Part shown: positions 35,244 to 43,953 of the stretch, piece by piece
Position numbering within the stretch: position 1 is the first letter of the stretch
Layout of the letters: the number at the start of each line of letters is the position of its first letter
NCBI RefSeq assembly: GCF_021049285.1
Contig: NZ_CP088017.1
Location: forward strand, 806,001 to 870,000
DNA length: 64,000 nucleotides
Direction: 5' to 3'
From: Ruania halotolerans
GTDB lineage: Bacteria > Actinomycetota > Actinomycetes > Actinomycetales > Beutenbergiaceae
Made by a program: the position numbers and the translations under genes
Notes under the pieces: model-generated
Seen by the model: the letters and a program-made list of their open reading frames with translations, nothing else
Database searches by the model: none
Told to the model about the DNA's origin: nothing

Positions 35244-35939
35244 TCAGCGCAGCGTCCAGTCCACTGGTGCGCCACCTTGCTCCGCCAGGAGCGCATTCGC
35301 GCGGGAGAACGGCCTGGAGCCGAAGAACCCACGCGAGGCGGAGAGCGGGCTGGGGTGCGCGGTGGCGATGATAGGGGTCTCGCCCAGGAGAGTGCGCAGC
35401 GACTGCGCGTCCCGCCCCCAGAGGATCGCCACTAGCGGTTGGTCGCGGGCCACGAGCGCTCGGATCGCGGCATCGGTGACCCGCTCCCAGCCTTTGCCGC
35501 GGTGAGAGGCGGGCTCGCCCGGGCGCACGGTCAGGCTGCGGTTGAGCAGCAGCACCCCGGCATCGGCCCAGGCGGTCAGATCCCCGCTGGCTGGCGCCTC
35601 AACCCCGAGATCCTCGGTGAGTTCGCGGAAGATGTTCTGCAGGGATCGCGGGATCGGGCGTACGTGGGATTGCACGGAGAAGGACAGGCCCATCGCGTGC
35701 CCTGGTGTCGGGTACGGGTCCTGGCCCACGATCAGCACGCGGACCTGGTCCAGTGGGCGAGTGAATGCCCGCAGCACGTGCTCGCCGGCCGGGAGGTAGC
35801 CGCGACCGGCAGCGATCTCGGCGCGCAGGAAGTCGCCCATCGCGTGGATATCGGACTCCACCGGGGCCAATGCGGCGGCCCAGCCGGGATCGATGAGTGC
35901 GGTGAGTGGGCGCTGCGGTGGGGCTGTCGAGTTCTCCAC
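35244..35939 (-). CDS. ung: Uracil-DNA glycosylase, family 1
   Basis: Ung removes uracil from DNA to start base-excision repair. The motif [19 protein letters not shown] contains the catalytic aspartate (D74 with this start), [14 protein letters not shown] follows, and [18 protein letters not shown] holds the active-site histidine. The frame extends 27 codons further upstream to 36020, but those residues look non-family. GTG 35939 gives a usual 231-aa length. No clear ribosome site supports either choice. Confidence 0.92.
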   Translation of the reverse strand: MENSTAPPQRPLTALIDPGWAAALAPVESDIHAMGDFLRAEIAAGRGYLPAGEHVLRAFTRPLDQVRVLIVGQDPYPTPGHAMGLSFSVQSHVRPIPRSLQNIFRELTEDLGVEAPASGDLTAWADAGVLLLNRSLTVRPGEPASHRGKGWERVTDAAIRALVARDQPLVAILWGRDAQSLRTLLGETPIIATAHPSPLSASRGFFGSRPFSRANALLAEQGGAPVDWTLR

Positions 35940-36087
35940 ACGGTCAGCGTACGGCGCGATCGATGCCTGGAGCAGCCGATGGTCAGTATCACAACCCGCA
36001 CCGGTGAGGTCGAATGACACGCGTGTGGTTTCCCTCTAGGATGAGCGAAGTTGGACACGTTCGAAGCAGGTATCCAGGAGGCATCCG

Positions 36088-36387
36088 ATGGCGGCAGCGC
36101 ACACGCTCACCACGCCGAGCAGCACGAATGAGATCGGCGAGCTCAGCGAGCGGGACGCAGGGATCCTCGCCTTCGAACGGCAGTGGTGGAAGTACGCGGG
36201 AGCCAAGGAGACGGCCATCCGCGACCTGTTCGACATGTCGGCCACGCGCTACTACCAGGTCCTGAATTCACTGATCGACGAGCCGGCCGCGCTCGCCGCG
36301 GAGCCGATGCTGGTCAAGCGCCTGCGCAGGATGCGCAGCACGCGCCAGCGCGAACGCTCCGCGCGTCGCCTCGCCTCAGATCTCTGA
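36088..36387 (+). CDS. DUF3263 protein
   Basis: The 99-aa protein contains the DUF3263 signature: LSERDAGILAFERQWWKYAG, then KETAIRDLFDMSATRYYQVLN and the LIDEPAALAAEPMLVKRLRR tail. The middle part looks like a helix-turn-helix, so a DNA-binding role is plausible, but function in Actinobacteria is unknown to me. A good GGAGG site lies 8 bp before the ATG. The LytR_C gene follows 29 bp later, an arrangement seen repeatedly in this phylum, so the two are probably an operon. Confidence 0.9.
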   Translation: MAAAHTLTTPSSTNEIGELSERDAGILAFERQWWKYAGAKETAIRDLFDMSATRYYQVLNSLIDEPAALAAEPMLVKRLRRMRSTRQRERSARRLASDL

Positions 36388-36416
36388 GCAGTGCGGTCAC
36401 GCGTTAACCTGCCGCA

Positions 36417-37052
36417 GTGAGCACACACGATCCCTACCCCTACGACGAGGACGAGTTCGACGTCCAGGGTGCCGATCGCGTCCCGCAGGGTGTCCATCGC
36501 GCGCCCGTGTCTCGGTGGCGGCAGGCGTTGCCGTTCCTGGTGGTCCTCGTGCTGGCACCGGTCCTGGCATTCGTGGTGGTGCAGGCGGTCTCCCGTGACT
36601 CCACGCCCGGTCCTGCAGCGACCCCGGGTGCGAGTGAGTCAGCGGCCGGTGAGGATGTCTCAGGTGACGCCGGCGCCGGCGACGAACCGTCAGAAGATCC
36701 GACCGACGGCGAGGGCGAGACCGATGATCCTTCCGAGGAACCGTCGGATGAGCCGAGTGAGACGGTGGAACTCGACCAGGGCCTGGCCGTCTGGGTCCTC
36801 AACGGTGCTGGCGTGGGCGGCTTGGCAGGAGAGACTGCGGGCACCCTGACAGATGCCGGGTGGTCGAATGTGGTGGCTGACGACTACGCCTATAACGATC
36901 CGGCGGACTCGACCATCTACTATCGCGACGCGTCGATGGCCGAGGAGGCCGAGGCGATTGGTGCCGAGCTCGGAATCGACGCCCTCGTGGAGAGTGAGTC
37001 GGCCGCACCGAACGGTATCTATGTGGTGCTTCGCCCCGATTTCGGGAACTGA
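36417..37052 (+). CDS. LytR_C-domain membrane protein
   Basis: The 211-aa protein has a short cytoplasmic N terminus, one membrane helix (about 38-58, ALPFLVVLVLAPVLAFVVV) and an acidic Ser/Glu/Asp linker (about 65-120). It ends in a LytR_C domain (VWVLNGAGVGGLAGETAGTL to YVVLRPDFGN). LytR_C domains accompany LytR-CpsA-Psr enzymes, which attach polymers to peptidoglycan, but no catalytic LCP domain is present here. Its exact role is therefore open. It uses a GTG start. Confidence 0.88.
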   Translation: MSTHDPYPYDEDEFDVQGADRVPQGVHRAPVSRWRQALPFLVVLVLAPVLAFVVVQAVSRDSTPGPAATPGASESAAGEDVSGDAGAGDEPSEDPTDGEGETDDPSEEPSDEPSETVELDQGLAVWVLNGAGVGGLAGETAGTLTDAGWSNVVADDYAYNDPADSTIYYRDASMAEEAEAIGAELGIDALVESESAAPNGIYVVLRPDFGN

Positions 37053-37143
37053 CGGGGCCAGGGAGATGCACGGCGAACGACGGCGTCCGGTCGCGAAGAC
37101 GTGGCGCGCTGCCACCGGGTAGCCGGGTCAGGGGCGCGCCTGG

Positions 37144-38565
37144 TCAGGTCCCTTGTTCCTCCAATGTGGCGAGGGTGAGCAACACGAGTGCGCATGACCA
37201 CGCCAGAGGTGCCACCGCTGCCGGAGCGCCGTCCGGGCCCACCTTCTCCGGGATCGCACCCGAGGCGGTGCGGTGGTCATCGACCCACGTCAGGTACTGC
37301 TCGGCGAGCTGTCGCTCACCGAGCGTGGCCGCCGTCCAGGCGTAGAGCGTGGTTTGCGGTGTCCAGGAGAGGGAGGTCTCCGGCCAGGAGGCGCCCGGTG
37401 CCAGGCCTCCGGCGGGGCGTGCCATCTCGCTGATCGATGCGCGCCATGCCTCCCGTGCGCCGGGTAGCGGCTCCTCGAGAAATGGCGGCAGGAGGAAGGC
37501 GGTGGCGGCGTCGCGCGCGTGCCGGCCGGGATAGCGTCCGTATCCGCTGGGTCCGAACCGTTCCTCGATCGCGGCACGCAGTGCCTCGGCGGCAGCCGTG
37601 AGCTGGTGGGGTCGTTCCGAGTTGCCGGTGAACTGATGCAGGCGGGCGGCTGCCTCGAGGCCGGCCAGCACCGGTGCGGCTGTACCGAGGGTGACCTGTT
37701 GCTCGGAGTGCTCCCAGTAGTCGGATGAGGCGGGCGGAAGTGGATCCGATCCGGAGACCTGGTCGAGGAGGAAGGTCGTGGACCGTTCGAGCAGGGGTGC
37801 GAACTGGTGCAGCAGGGCCTGCTGCTCGATCTGTGCGGCGGGGGAGCGGCCGGCATCGAGCACCACCTGCTCCAGCGCCCACACGGCCCATCCGGTGCCA
37901 TCGGTCTGCAGTCCGCGATCATCCGGCGGTAGACCCTCGGCCACCGTGTAGCGGGCATGGAACGAGCCGTCCTCCGCCTGGACGTCCTGAAGGAACGCGA
38001 GGATCCCGACGGCGTCCGTGCGGTGCCCGGTCACCGTCAATGCGGCAACTACGAAGGCAGCGTCACGGGGCCAGACGTAGCGCCAACGGGGCATGGAGCC
38101 CGCGATCGCACCACCGCCGCCGCTGATCAGGGCGTGCAGGTCGAGTAGGGCATCGTCGGCGAGATCGCCGTGGGGGCCGCCGGTGCCGGGAACCGAGCCG
38201 GCACGGAGCCATGCGCGTGTCTCGTCGGCCAGTTCCTCGGCCGCCAGGACGGCCTCCGGTGTCGCGGACGGCCGGGGATCGAGTACGCGTGTGCCGGAGA
38301 GGTAGCGGGGCGGCTGGCCTGCTGGGATGGTCGCCAGAGTGCCGTCCGGTTCAATCCCGATGCCTTCCTGGTAGAGCGCCACGTGGTCCACGCGGGTGTG
38401 GGGTGCGCTGATCGCCGCCGCGGCCACCAGTGCGAGGACTGTGACGGTGCCGACGAGAACGTACAACGAGCGGGCAGACACGTCCCCGACCCTAGCGATC
38501 CGTGCACCCGGCCGGCGGATTGGCGAACCATGGAGACGCCGTTCGATCACGCGCAACGTGCTCAT
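37144..38565 (-). CDS. Membrane-anchored GH15-like glycosidase
   Basis: The 473-aa product has a basic N terminus, a membrane helix (about 31-53, SLYVLVGTVTVLALVAAAAI) and an (alpha/alpha)6-barrel catalytic part. MPRWRYVWPRDAAFVVAALTVTGH is the characteristic GH15/glucoamylase motif, and GLQTDGTGWAVWALEQVV and SWPETSLSWTPQTTLYAWTAA follow. It probably hydrolyses terminal alpha-glucosides outside the membrane. The ATG at 38565 lacks a visible ribosome site; GTG 38481, just before the helix, is an alternative. It is divergent from the large surface protein. Confidence 0.85.
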   Translation of the reverse strand: MSTLRVIERRLHGSPIRRPGARIARVGDVSARSLYVLVGTVTVLALVAAAAISAPHTRVDHVALYQEGIGIEPDGTLATIPAGQPPRYLSGTRVLDPRPSATPEAVLAAEELADETRAWLRAGSVPGTGGPHGDLADDALLDLHALISGGGGAIAGSMPRWRYVWPRDAAFVVAALTVTGHRTDAVGILAFLQDVQAEDGSFHARYTVAEGLPPDDRGLQTDGTGWAVWALEQVVLDAGRSPAAQIEQQALLHQFAPLLERSTTFLLDQVSGSDPLPPASSDYWEHSEQQVTLGTAAPVLAGLEAAARLHQFTGNSERPHQLTAAAEALRAAIEERFGPSGYGRYPGRHARDAATAFLLPPFLEEPLPGAREAWRASISEMARPAGGLAPGASWPETSLSWTPQTTLYAWTAATLGERQLAEQYLTWVDDHRTASGAIPEKVGPDGAPAAVAPLAWSCALVLLTLATLEEQGT

Positions 38566-38727
38566 CGTTATCAAGTTGTGACCTTCATTACTTCCTCGAT
38601 TTACTTGAACGGCCGTAGAGTCACGACTGGCGTCCGGGACACCCGGGCGCCTTGATTTGACCCAAATGAAGGCCAGCGCCCGCCCCGCGGGTGCCGGGCA
38701 CCATGCACTCAAGGCTCGGGGGAGTTC

Positions 38728-41700
38728 GTGCAAGCACAGGAGAAGAAGACGCGCCGTAGGGCGCGCAATCGTTGGCAAAGGCCGCTCAGCGTCGCCACCG
38801 CAACGGTTGCGGCCGTTGCGCTGGGAGCCGTAGGGCTCTCCGGGACACTGTCGCCGGCAGCGGCGCTGCCGACGGATGAGTCCGAGGCGGAGGGTCGCCT
38901 ACTCGCCGGTGGAGGTGTCCTCAACCTCAACGACCTCGCTGAGTTGGAGGGTGCCTACAGTGCGTACCCGACGGCGCCCGGTGAGGTGCAGAACCCGCTC
39001 ACGATCGAGGTTCTGAACGCCCTCGACCTCGACTTCGGCGGCGGCGCTCAGCTGCTCGGCGAGAACGGCGTGCTGGGCGTCGGTGCGCTGGCGCAGTACG
39101 CCCGCACCGGTGACGGTGAGGTGCCATTTGCCTCGGCCGGCGCGATCAACGCAGACGGTTCCATCGCCTTCGGCGGTTCGGACCCGAGCCAGAACGCCTA
39201 TCTCGACCTCGGGCCGCTGCTCGGTGCGGCCGGCCTGGACACGCTGCTGGATGACGCTCGCGTGGAACTCGGTGCGCTCTCCGCATCCGCGACCACCGAC
39301 GAGGACGGCAACCCGATCGGCGACTACCAGATCGGCGACGGCACGCTGATCCTCACCAGCCCGGCGATCGCTGGGCTCAGTGGCACGCTCTCGGACAGCC
39401 TCGACGAGGTGTCCGGCCCGGTCAACGGCCTGGTCGGGACCGGCGGCGTGATCGACACCACGCTCAACCCGCTGTTGGATGACCTGACCGACACCCTCAA
39501 CTCGGTTCTGGGCATCGTTGGCACGGTTGACGACCTCGGTGTCACCGCCACCGTCGACCTCGATCTGCAGGCGGCGCTCGACTCCGTCCTTGCGGAGCCG
39601 CTGACAAGCCCGGACTCGGCTGTCACCATCGACCTGAGCACCGGCGAGGTGAGCGTCGACTTGGCTCGCCTCGTCGCGGACACCCAGGGTGGGACCTACG
39701 ACGGCACCTTGAACGGCCTCCCGCCGAACACCGAGATCCTCGGCCCGGACGTCATCCAGGCCGCACTTGATGGTGCGATCGGATCTACGCTCGACCAGAT
39801 TCCGGCGCTCGTCGTCAACGCGCTCACCGATGCCCTGCACGCGGCGGAGCTGAACATCGCGATCACCGGTGAGATCAACACACTCCTGGGTAACGTCGGA
39901 ACCGTCGACATCCAGCTCTCCGGCACGCTCGGTGACTTCGCTGGTGTGGAAGGCTCGGACGCGCCTACAGTCGATACGTCGGGGACGACCATCATTGGTC
40001 TCCCGGTTGGTGACCTACTTGAGCCGATCCTGCAGGCTGTCACGAACACGATCCTGCCCGCGTTGGTCACCCCGATCAGCGAGGCGATCACCGACGAAGG
40101 CACGCTCGACACGATCTTCCGTCCACTGGTTCAGGGCGTGAACGATCTCCTTGAGCCGCTGGCAGGCCTGATCACGAACAACCTGATCTCGCTCATTGCC
40201 AACGTGCAGGAGCAGCCGGGCGACTTCGTCCACGCGGACGGCTTCGACGACGACTCCTTCACGCAGCGCGCGCTGCAGCTCACCTTGCTGCCGGGCTCCA
40301 CGGCCGTGCAGGTCAGCATCCCGTCGGCCACAGTTCGACTGGCACCCCCGGACGACGGAGAGGCCAACACGAACGCCTCGGCGTCGGCTGCCGCGTCGGC
40401 CACCGCCGATGACGATTCGAACGCCTCGGCTGATGTGGCGGCTCAGGCTGCTGCGCTGGCGGACGCCACGTCGGACGCTTCGGCTGCTGCCGATGTGAGT
40501 GCTGAGGCTGCGGCTGCTGTGGCGGCGGATGTGGACTCCTCCTCGGATGCTTCTATCGATGCGACGGTGGATGCGGATGCGTCGGCTGCTGCCGCTGCTG
40601 AGGCTGCTGCCGCCGCGGATGCCACGGACGACACCAACGCTGACGCTTCGGCGGCAGCGACGGCGGATGAGGATGCGGATGCTTCCGCTGAGGCAGCTGC
40701 TGCGGCTCAGGCGGCGTCCACCGCGGATTCGTCCACGGATGCTTCCTCTGAGGCCACGGCTGATGTGGACGCGGATGCGGCAGCCGACCCGGATGCGGCG
40801 GCTGACCCGGACGTCGACGTTGATGCGGATGCGAACACCAACGCCTCGGCGTCGGCTGCTGCATCGGCGGATGCCGATGACGACTCGAACGCCTCGGCTG
40901 ACGTGGCGGCTCAGGCTGCCGCGCTGGCGGACGCTGAGACGGACGCCTCGGCTGCTGCCGATGTGAGTGCTGAGGCTGCGGCTGCTGTGGCGGCGGATGT
41001 GGACTCGTCCTCGGATGCTTCCGTTGATGCCACGGTGGATGCGGACGCCTCTGCTGCTGCGGCTGCTGAGGCTGCTGCCGCCGCGGATGCGACGGACGAG
41101 ACGAACGCTGACGCTTCGGCGGCAGCAACGGCGGACCAGGATGCGGATGCCTCCGCTGAGGCTGCGGCTGCTGCTCAGGCGGCGTCCACCGCGGACTCCT
41201 CCACGGATGCTTCCTCTGAAGCCTCTGCCGATGTGGACGCTTCCGCGGACGACGCCACGGACGCGGATGCGGATGACACGGCAGACGCCGATGACACCGC
41301 AGACGCCGATGACACCGCAGATGCTTCCAGCGATGCGGATGGCAGTGGCGACGAGCTCAGTGCCACGGTGCTCTACCAGAGCATCGTCCGGGACACCGGA
41401 GTCGAGCAGGAGGCTTACGGCTTCGGCTTCGAGCCGGGTGAGTCGGTCACCGCGACCGTCCACTCCACCCCGTTCGACCTCACGGCGACTGCGAACGACG
41501 ACGGTGACGTGACCTTCACGTTCCCGATCGACGCTGAGTTCGAGCTCGGCGACCACCACGTGACGATGGTTGGCGAGGTCTCCGGCGAGATTCCGGCAGA
41601 GAACCTCGACACCGACTTCGTGGTGACCGCCGTCAATGCCGGTGGCGGTGACGGCGGTGGCGACTCGCTGCCGGACACCGGTGCGGAGCTCGACCAGTTG

Positions 41701-41784
41701 TTCGGGCTCATCGCTGCGGCGCTGTTGTGCCTGGGTGCAGGGATCCTGCTCTCCGGCCGGAACCGGCGGACCAATGTGATCTGA
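38728..41784 (+). CDS. LPXTG-type surface protein, choice-of-anchor G family
   Basis: The 1018-aa protein starts at GTG 38728 after a GGGGGAG site and has a signal peptide (about 1-48). The region to about 540 matches the choice-of-anchor G pattern (AYSAYPTAPGEVQNPL, LGENGVLGVGALAQYARTG). Residues about 546-870 are an Ala/Asp/Ser-rich, very acidic stalk containing two 156-residue copies and DADDTA repeats. An Ig-like domain follows, then the sorting signal LPDTG (981-985), a hydrophobic helix and RNRRTN tail. Sortase would link it to the cell wall. The ligand is unknown. Confidence 0.9.
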   Translation: MQAQEKKTRRRARNRWQRPLSVATATVAAVALGAVGLSGTLSPAAALPTDESEAEGRLLAGGGVLNLNDLAELEGAYSAYPTAPGEVQNPLTIEVLNALDLDFGGGAQLLGENGVLGVGALAQYARTGDGEVPFASAGAINADGSIAFGGSDPSQNAYLDLGPLLGAAGLDTLLDDARVELGALSASATTDEDGNPIGDYQIGDGTLILTSPAIAGLSGTLSDSLDEVSGPVNGLVGTGGVIDTTLNPLLDDLTDTLNSVLGIVGTVDDLGVTATVDLDLQAALDSVLAEPLTSPDSAVTIDLSTGEVSVDLARLVADTQGGTYDGTLNGLPPNTEILGPDVIQAALDGAIGSTLDQIPALVVNALTDALHAAELNIAITGEINTLLGNVGTVDIQLSGTLGDFAGVEGSDAPTVDTSGTTIIGLPVGDLLEPILQAVTNTILPALVTPISEAITDEGTLDTIFRPLVQGVNDLLEPLAGLITNNLISLIANVQEQPGDFVHADGFDDDSFTQRALQLTLLPGSTAVQVSIPSATVRLAPPDDGEANTNASASAAASATADDDSNASADVAAQAAALADATSDASAAADVSAEAAAAVAADVDSSSDASIDATVDADASAAAAAEAAAAADATDDTNADASAAATADEDADASAEAAAAAQAASTADSSTDASSEATADVDADAAADPDAAADPDVDVDADANTNASASAAASADADDDSNASADVAAQAAALADAETDASAAADVSAEAAAAVAADVDSSSDASVDATVDADASAAAAAEAAAAADATDETNADASAAATADQDADASAEAAAAAQAASTADSSTDASSEASADVDASADDATDADADDTADADDTADADDTADASSDADGSGDELSATVLYQSIVRDTGVEQEAYGFGFEPGESVTATVHSTPFDLTATANDDGDVTFTFPIDAEFELGDHHVTMVGEVSGEIPAENLDTDFVVTAVNAGGGDGGGDSLPDTGAELDQLFGLIAAALLCLGAGILLSGRNRRTNVI
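40363..41298 (+). repeat. Two 468-bp direct repeats coding the protein stalk
   Basis: Copy 1 begins at about 40363 and copy 2 at about 40831, an offset of exactly 468 bp (156 codons). The first roughly 400 bp of each unit are near-identical apart from third-position and a few Thr/Ala/Asp changes. The ends diverge. The third-position changes imply the duplication is not very recent. Confidence 0.85.
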
Positions 41785-41806
41785 TCCGCATTCGCGGATG
41801 AGCACT

Positions 41807-41858
41807 GATCGGGGTTCGGTCCCGGGTACCTTGGGTATCCCGGGGCCGGGCCCCGATC
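41807..41858 (+). terminator. Long stem-loop after the surface-protein gene
   Basis: GATCGGGG (41807-41814) pairs with CCCCGATC (41851-41858), and the inner GGTACC and GGTATCC segments extend the fold. It lies 23 bp after the stop codon and would terminate transcription of the surface-protein gene. Confidence 0.7.
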
Positions 41859-41900
41859 GTTCACGTCTCCTGGCATCATCGCCCTGGTGGGAAAGCGACA

Positions 41901-42746
41901 ATGACGAGCAAGAACAGCGAGAGCGTCGAGACCGCAAGTGATGCGGGATCGCCCGGCGATGCAAAGCCCGACAAGAGCCCGGCCACTGAACAGCCGCGCA
42001 CCCCGATGACCACGCTCAAGCGGATCGTGGTGGTGGTGGCCGTGCTGTTCACGGCATGGCACGTGCTCGCTACATTCCTGTGGATCGCGCCCGCCTCCGG
42101 ACTGCGGCAGATGGTCCCCGGCGAGATGCTACGTGACTACATGATCCCGATGCACGGGCAGAGTTGGAGCGTGTTCGCCCCCGAGCCCATCAACGGTGAC
42201 TACCGGATGCAGATTCGAGCCACTGTCACCGAGAACGGCACCACGCGGGAGACCGACTGGGTCGACGCGACCGCAGCCGAGCTGGAGATGCTCACGCACA
42301 ATCTCACGCCGCCGCGCGCGGCGATCACAGCTTCGGAGCTCTCCGGGCGCTTTCGCAATGCCTACTTGGACCTCAACGGAGAACAACAGGACATCGTGGC
42401 CCTCGGTTACTACACCGGAGACGACTGGCGCGACCGGATGGGCGATGCCCTGCTCTCCTACGGCAACGAGAATGCAGTCGCTGACTATCTGGAGCTCGAG
42501 GAGACCGTGACGGCATATTCCACGCAGGTGGCCTACGCGATGTGGGGAGACGGCGTCGTGCATGTGCAGTTCGTGGTGAGCCGGCAGAACGTGATCCCGT
42601 TCGGTCAGCGCAACGAACCTGACGCCGAACGCCCGGCCGTTCAACCAGTCCCCACCGGTTGGCGCGGACTCATCGAGTACGAGGGCCAATCACGCGAACG
42701 CTTCGGCGCGATCTTCCGCGAAGCAGTCCGAGAGTCCACCCGATGA
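41901..42746 (+). CDS. DUF5819-family membrane-anchored protein
   Basis: The 281-aa protein has a polar N terminus (about 1-38), a hydrophobic helix (about 41-62, IVVVVAVLFTAWHVLATFLW) and an extracytoplasmic domain. MHGQSWSVFAPEPINGDYRM is the DUF5819 hallmark. The stop overlaps the start of the HTTM gene by ATGA, so the two are translated together. DUF5819 and HTTM genes are commonly paired in actinobacteria and may form a complex. Biochemical function is unknown. A good ribosome site is not obvious before ATG 41901. Confidence 0.85.
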   Translation: MTSKNSESVETASDAGSPGDAKPDKSPATEQPRTPMTTLKRIVVVVAVLFTAWHVLATFLWIAPASGLRQMVPGEMLRDYMIPMHGQSWSVFAPEPINGDYRMQIRATVTENGTTRETDWVDATAAELEMLTHNLTPPRAAITASELSGRFRNAYLDLNGEQQDIVALGYYTGDDWRDRMGDALLSYGNENAVADYLELEETVTAYSTQVAYAMWGDGVVHVQFVVSRQNVIPFGQRNEPDAERPAVQPVPTGWRGLIEYEGQSRERFGAIFREAVRESTR

Positions 42747-43921
42747 GCACGCTGACCTCTGCCCTCACGCGGTTCGTGCGCACGGGTGCACGTACGGTTC
42801 GTCCGCTGATGAGTGAGCTCGTCGACACCCTTGCCACGCTGGTCCACAGGATCCTGACCTTCATTGAGACCTGGCTGGTCGGCGGCAAACACGCCCAGTA
42901 CGGGCTCGCTGTGACGCGCATCCTCCTGGGATTGACCGCACTCGGGCTCCTGGCCACCAACTTCCGCACCCGGTACTACGCCTTCGGCAGCGGATCGGCT
43001 TGGAACGGCGAAGCCGCCCAACCACTCAGCGACTTCCCGCAGATCCCCCTCTTCAGCCTGTTCAACCGAGTGGCCCTGAACGACGTCTCGTTCACCGCCC
43101 TGTATCTCCTTCTCGCGTGGCTGGCCATCCTCTTCACACTCGGCTGGCGCACCAAGATCGTGCTGCCGATCTTCTTCGTCGGGTGGGTCTCTTTCATCGA
43201 GATGAACGATTCTCTCGGCGATCAGGGCGACAACATGTTCCGCATCACCCTGCTCGCCCTCCTCTTCGCCGACACGGCGAAAAGGTGGTCCTTGGACGCT
43301 CGACGCCGTGCCGATACGGCCGCGCAGACGGGCCCATGGCTGCTTCGTGCGTGGCGCGGCGCCCCCTTGCTCCCATCATGGGTGACCAACCTCAGCCACA
43401 ACTTGGTGCTGGTGGCGGTCACGGCACACGTGTGCTTCGTCTACGCCTCCGGCGCACTCTACAAAGCCGGCGGCGCACCGTGGCAGCACGGGTACGCGAT
43501 CTACAACCCGCTCCAGACGCAGCGTTTCGGCTCCTGGCCCGAGCTCAGCGATCTGATCACCGCCTGGGCGCCGGTGGTCACGATCGTCTCGTGGAGCTCG
43601 ATCATCCTGCAGATGTGCTTCCCGTTGATGCTGCTGTGGCGCCCCACCCGTATTGTCGGCCTCTTCGGAATCACCTCCTTCCACATCGGCATCGCCGTCC
43701 TCATGGGCCTGCCCTGGTTCTCCTTGGCGATGATCGCCATCGACGCGATCTTCATCCGAGACGCCACCTGGCGCTCCGTGACCGACCGGATCGGTCGCGC
43801 TTGGCGTGAAGCGCGCGAGGACGATGAATCGCCACCACCGCGGCGAAAGGGCACCGGGCAAGCACGAGAACGCGGACCCACGCGTACACCTGCTACCGAG
43901 CGCGTCACCGCGTCGGGCTGA
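42743..43921 (+). CDS. HTTM-domain integral membrane protein
   Basis: The 392-aa protein has about six to eight membrane helices (RILLGLTALGLLATNF, VALNDVSFTALYLLLAWLAILFTLGW, LILVAVTAH, GLFGITSFHIGIAVLMGLPWFSL by region). It matches the HTTM (vitamin K-dependent gamma-carboxylase-like) family in bacteria: TLGWRTKIVLPIFFVGW, EMNDSLGDQGDNMFR and the YKAGGAPWQHGYAIY motif. The ATG overlaps the DUF5819 stop. Bacterial members of this family have no settled reaction. The C terminus is basic and charged. An FAD-oxidoreductase gene follows 32 bp later. Confidence 0.9.
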   Translation: MSTLTSALTRFVRTGARTVRPLMSELVDTLATLVHRILTFIETWLVGGKHAQYGLAVTRILLGLTALGLLATNFRTRYYAFGSGSAWNGEAAQPLSDFPQIPLFSLFNRVALNDVSFTALYLLLAWLAILFTLGWRTKIVLPIFFVGWVSFIEMNDSLGDQGDNMFRITLLALLFADTAKRWSLDARRRADTAAQTGPWLLRAWRGAPLLPSWVTNLSHNLVLVAVTAHVCFVYASGALYKAGGAPWQHGYAIYNPLQTQRFGSWPELSDLITAWAPVVTIVSWSSIILQMCFPLMLLWRPTRIVGLFGITSFHIGIAVLMGLPWFSLAMIAIDAIFIRDATWRSVTDRIGRAWREAREDDESPPPRRKGTGQARERGPTRTPATERVTASG

Positions 43922-43953
43922 GCGGGATCTCCCGAACCAGGCAGACTGGACCC

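Noticed and set aside
40363-41340. CRISPR-like repetition in the surface-protein stalk
   Set aside because: The repeats are long, in frame and coding, and there are no unique spacers of uniform length or cas genes.
40015-41964. Arg/Ser-rich antisense frame across the surface-protein stalk
   Set aside because: It is the simple complement of the Ala/Asp/Ser repeat region, so repetitive composition explains its length.
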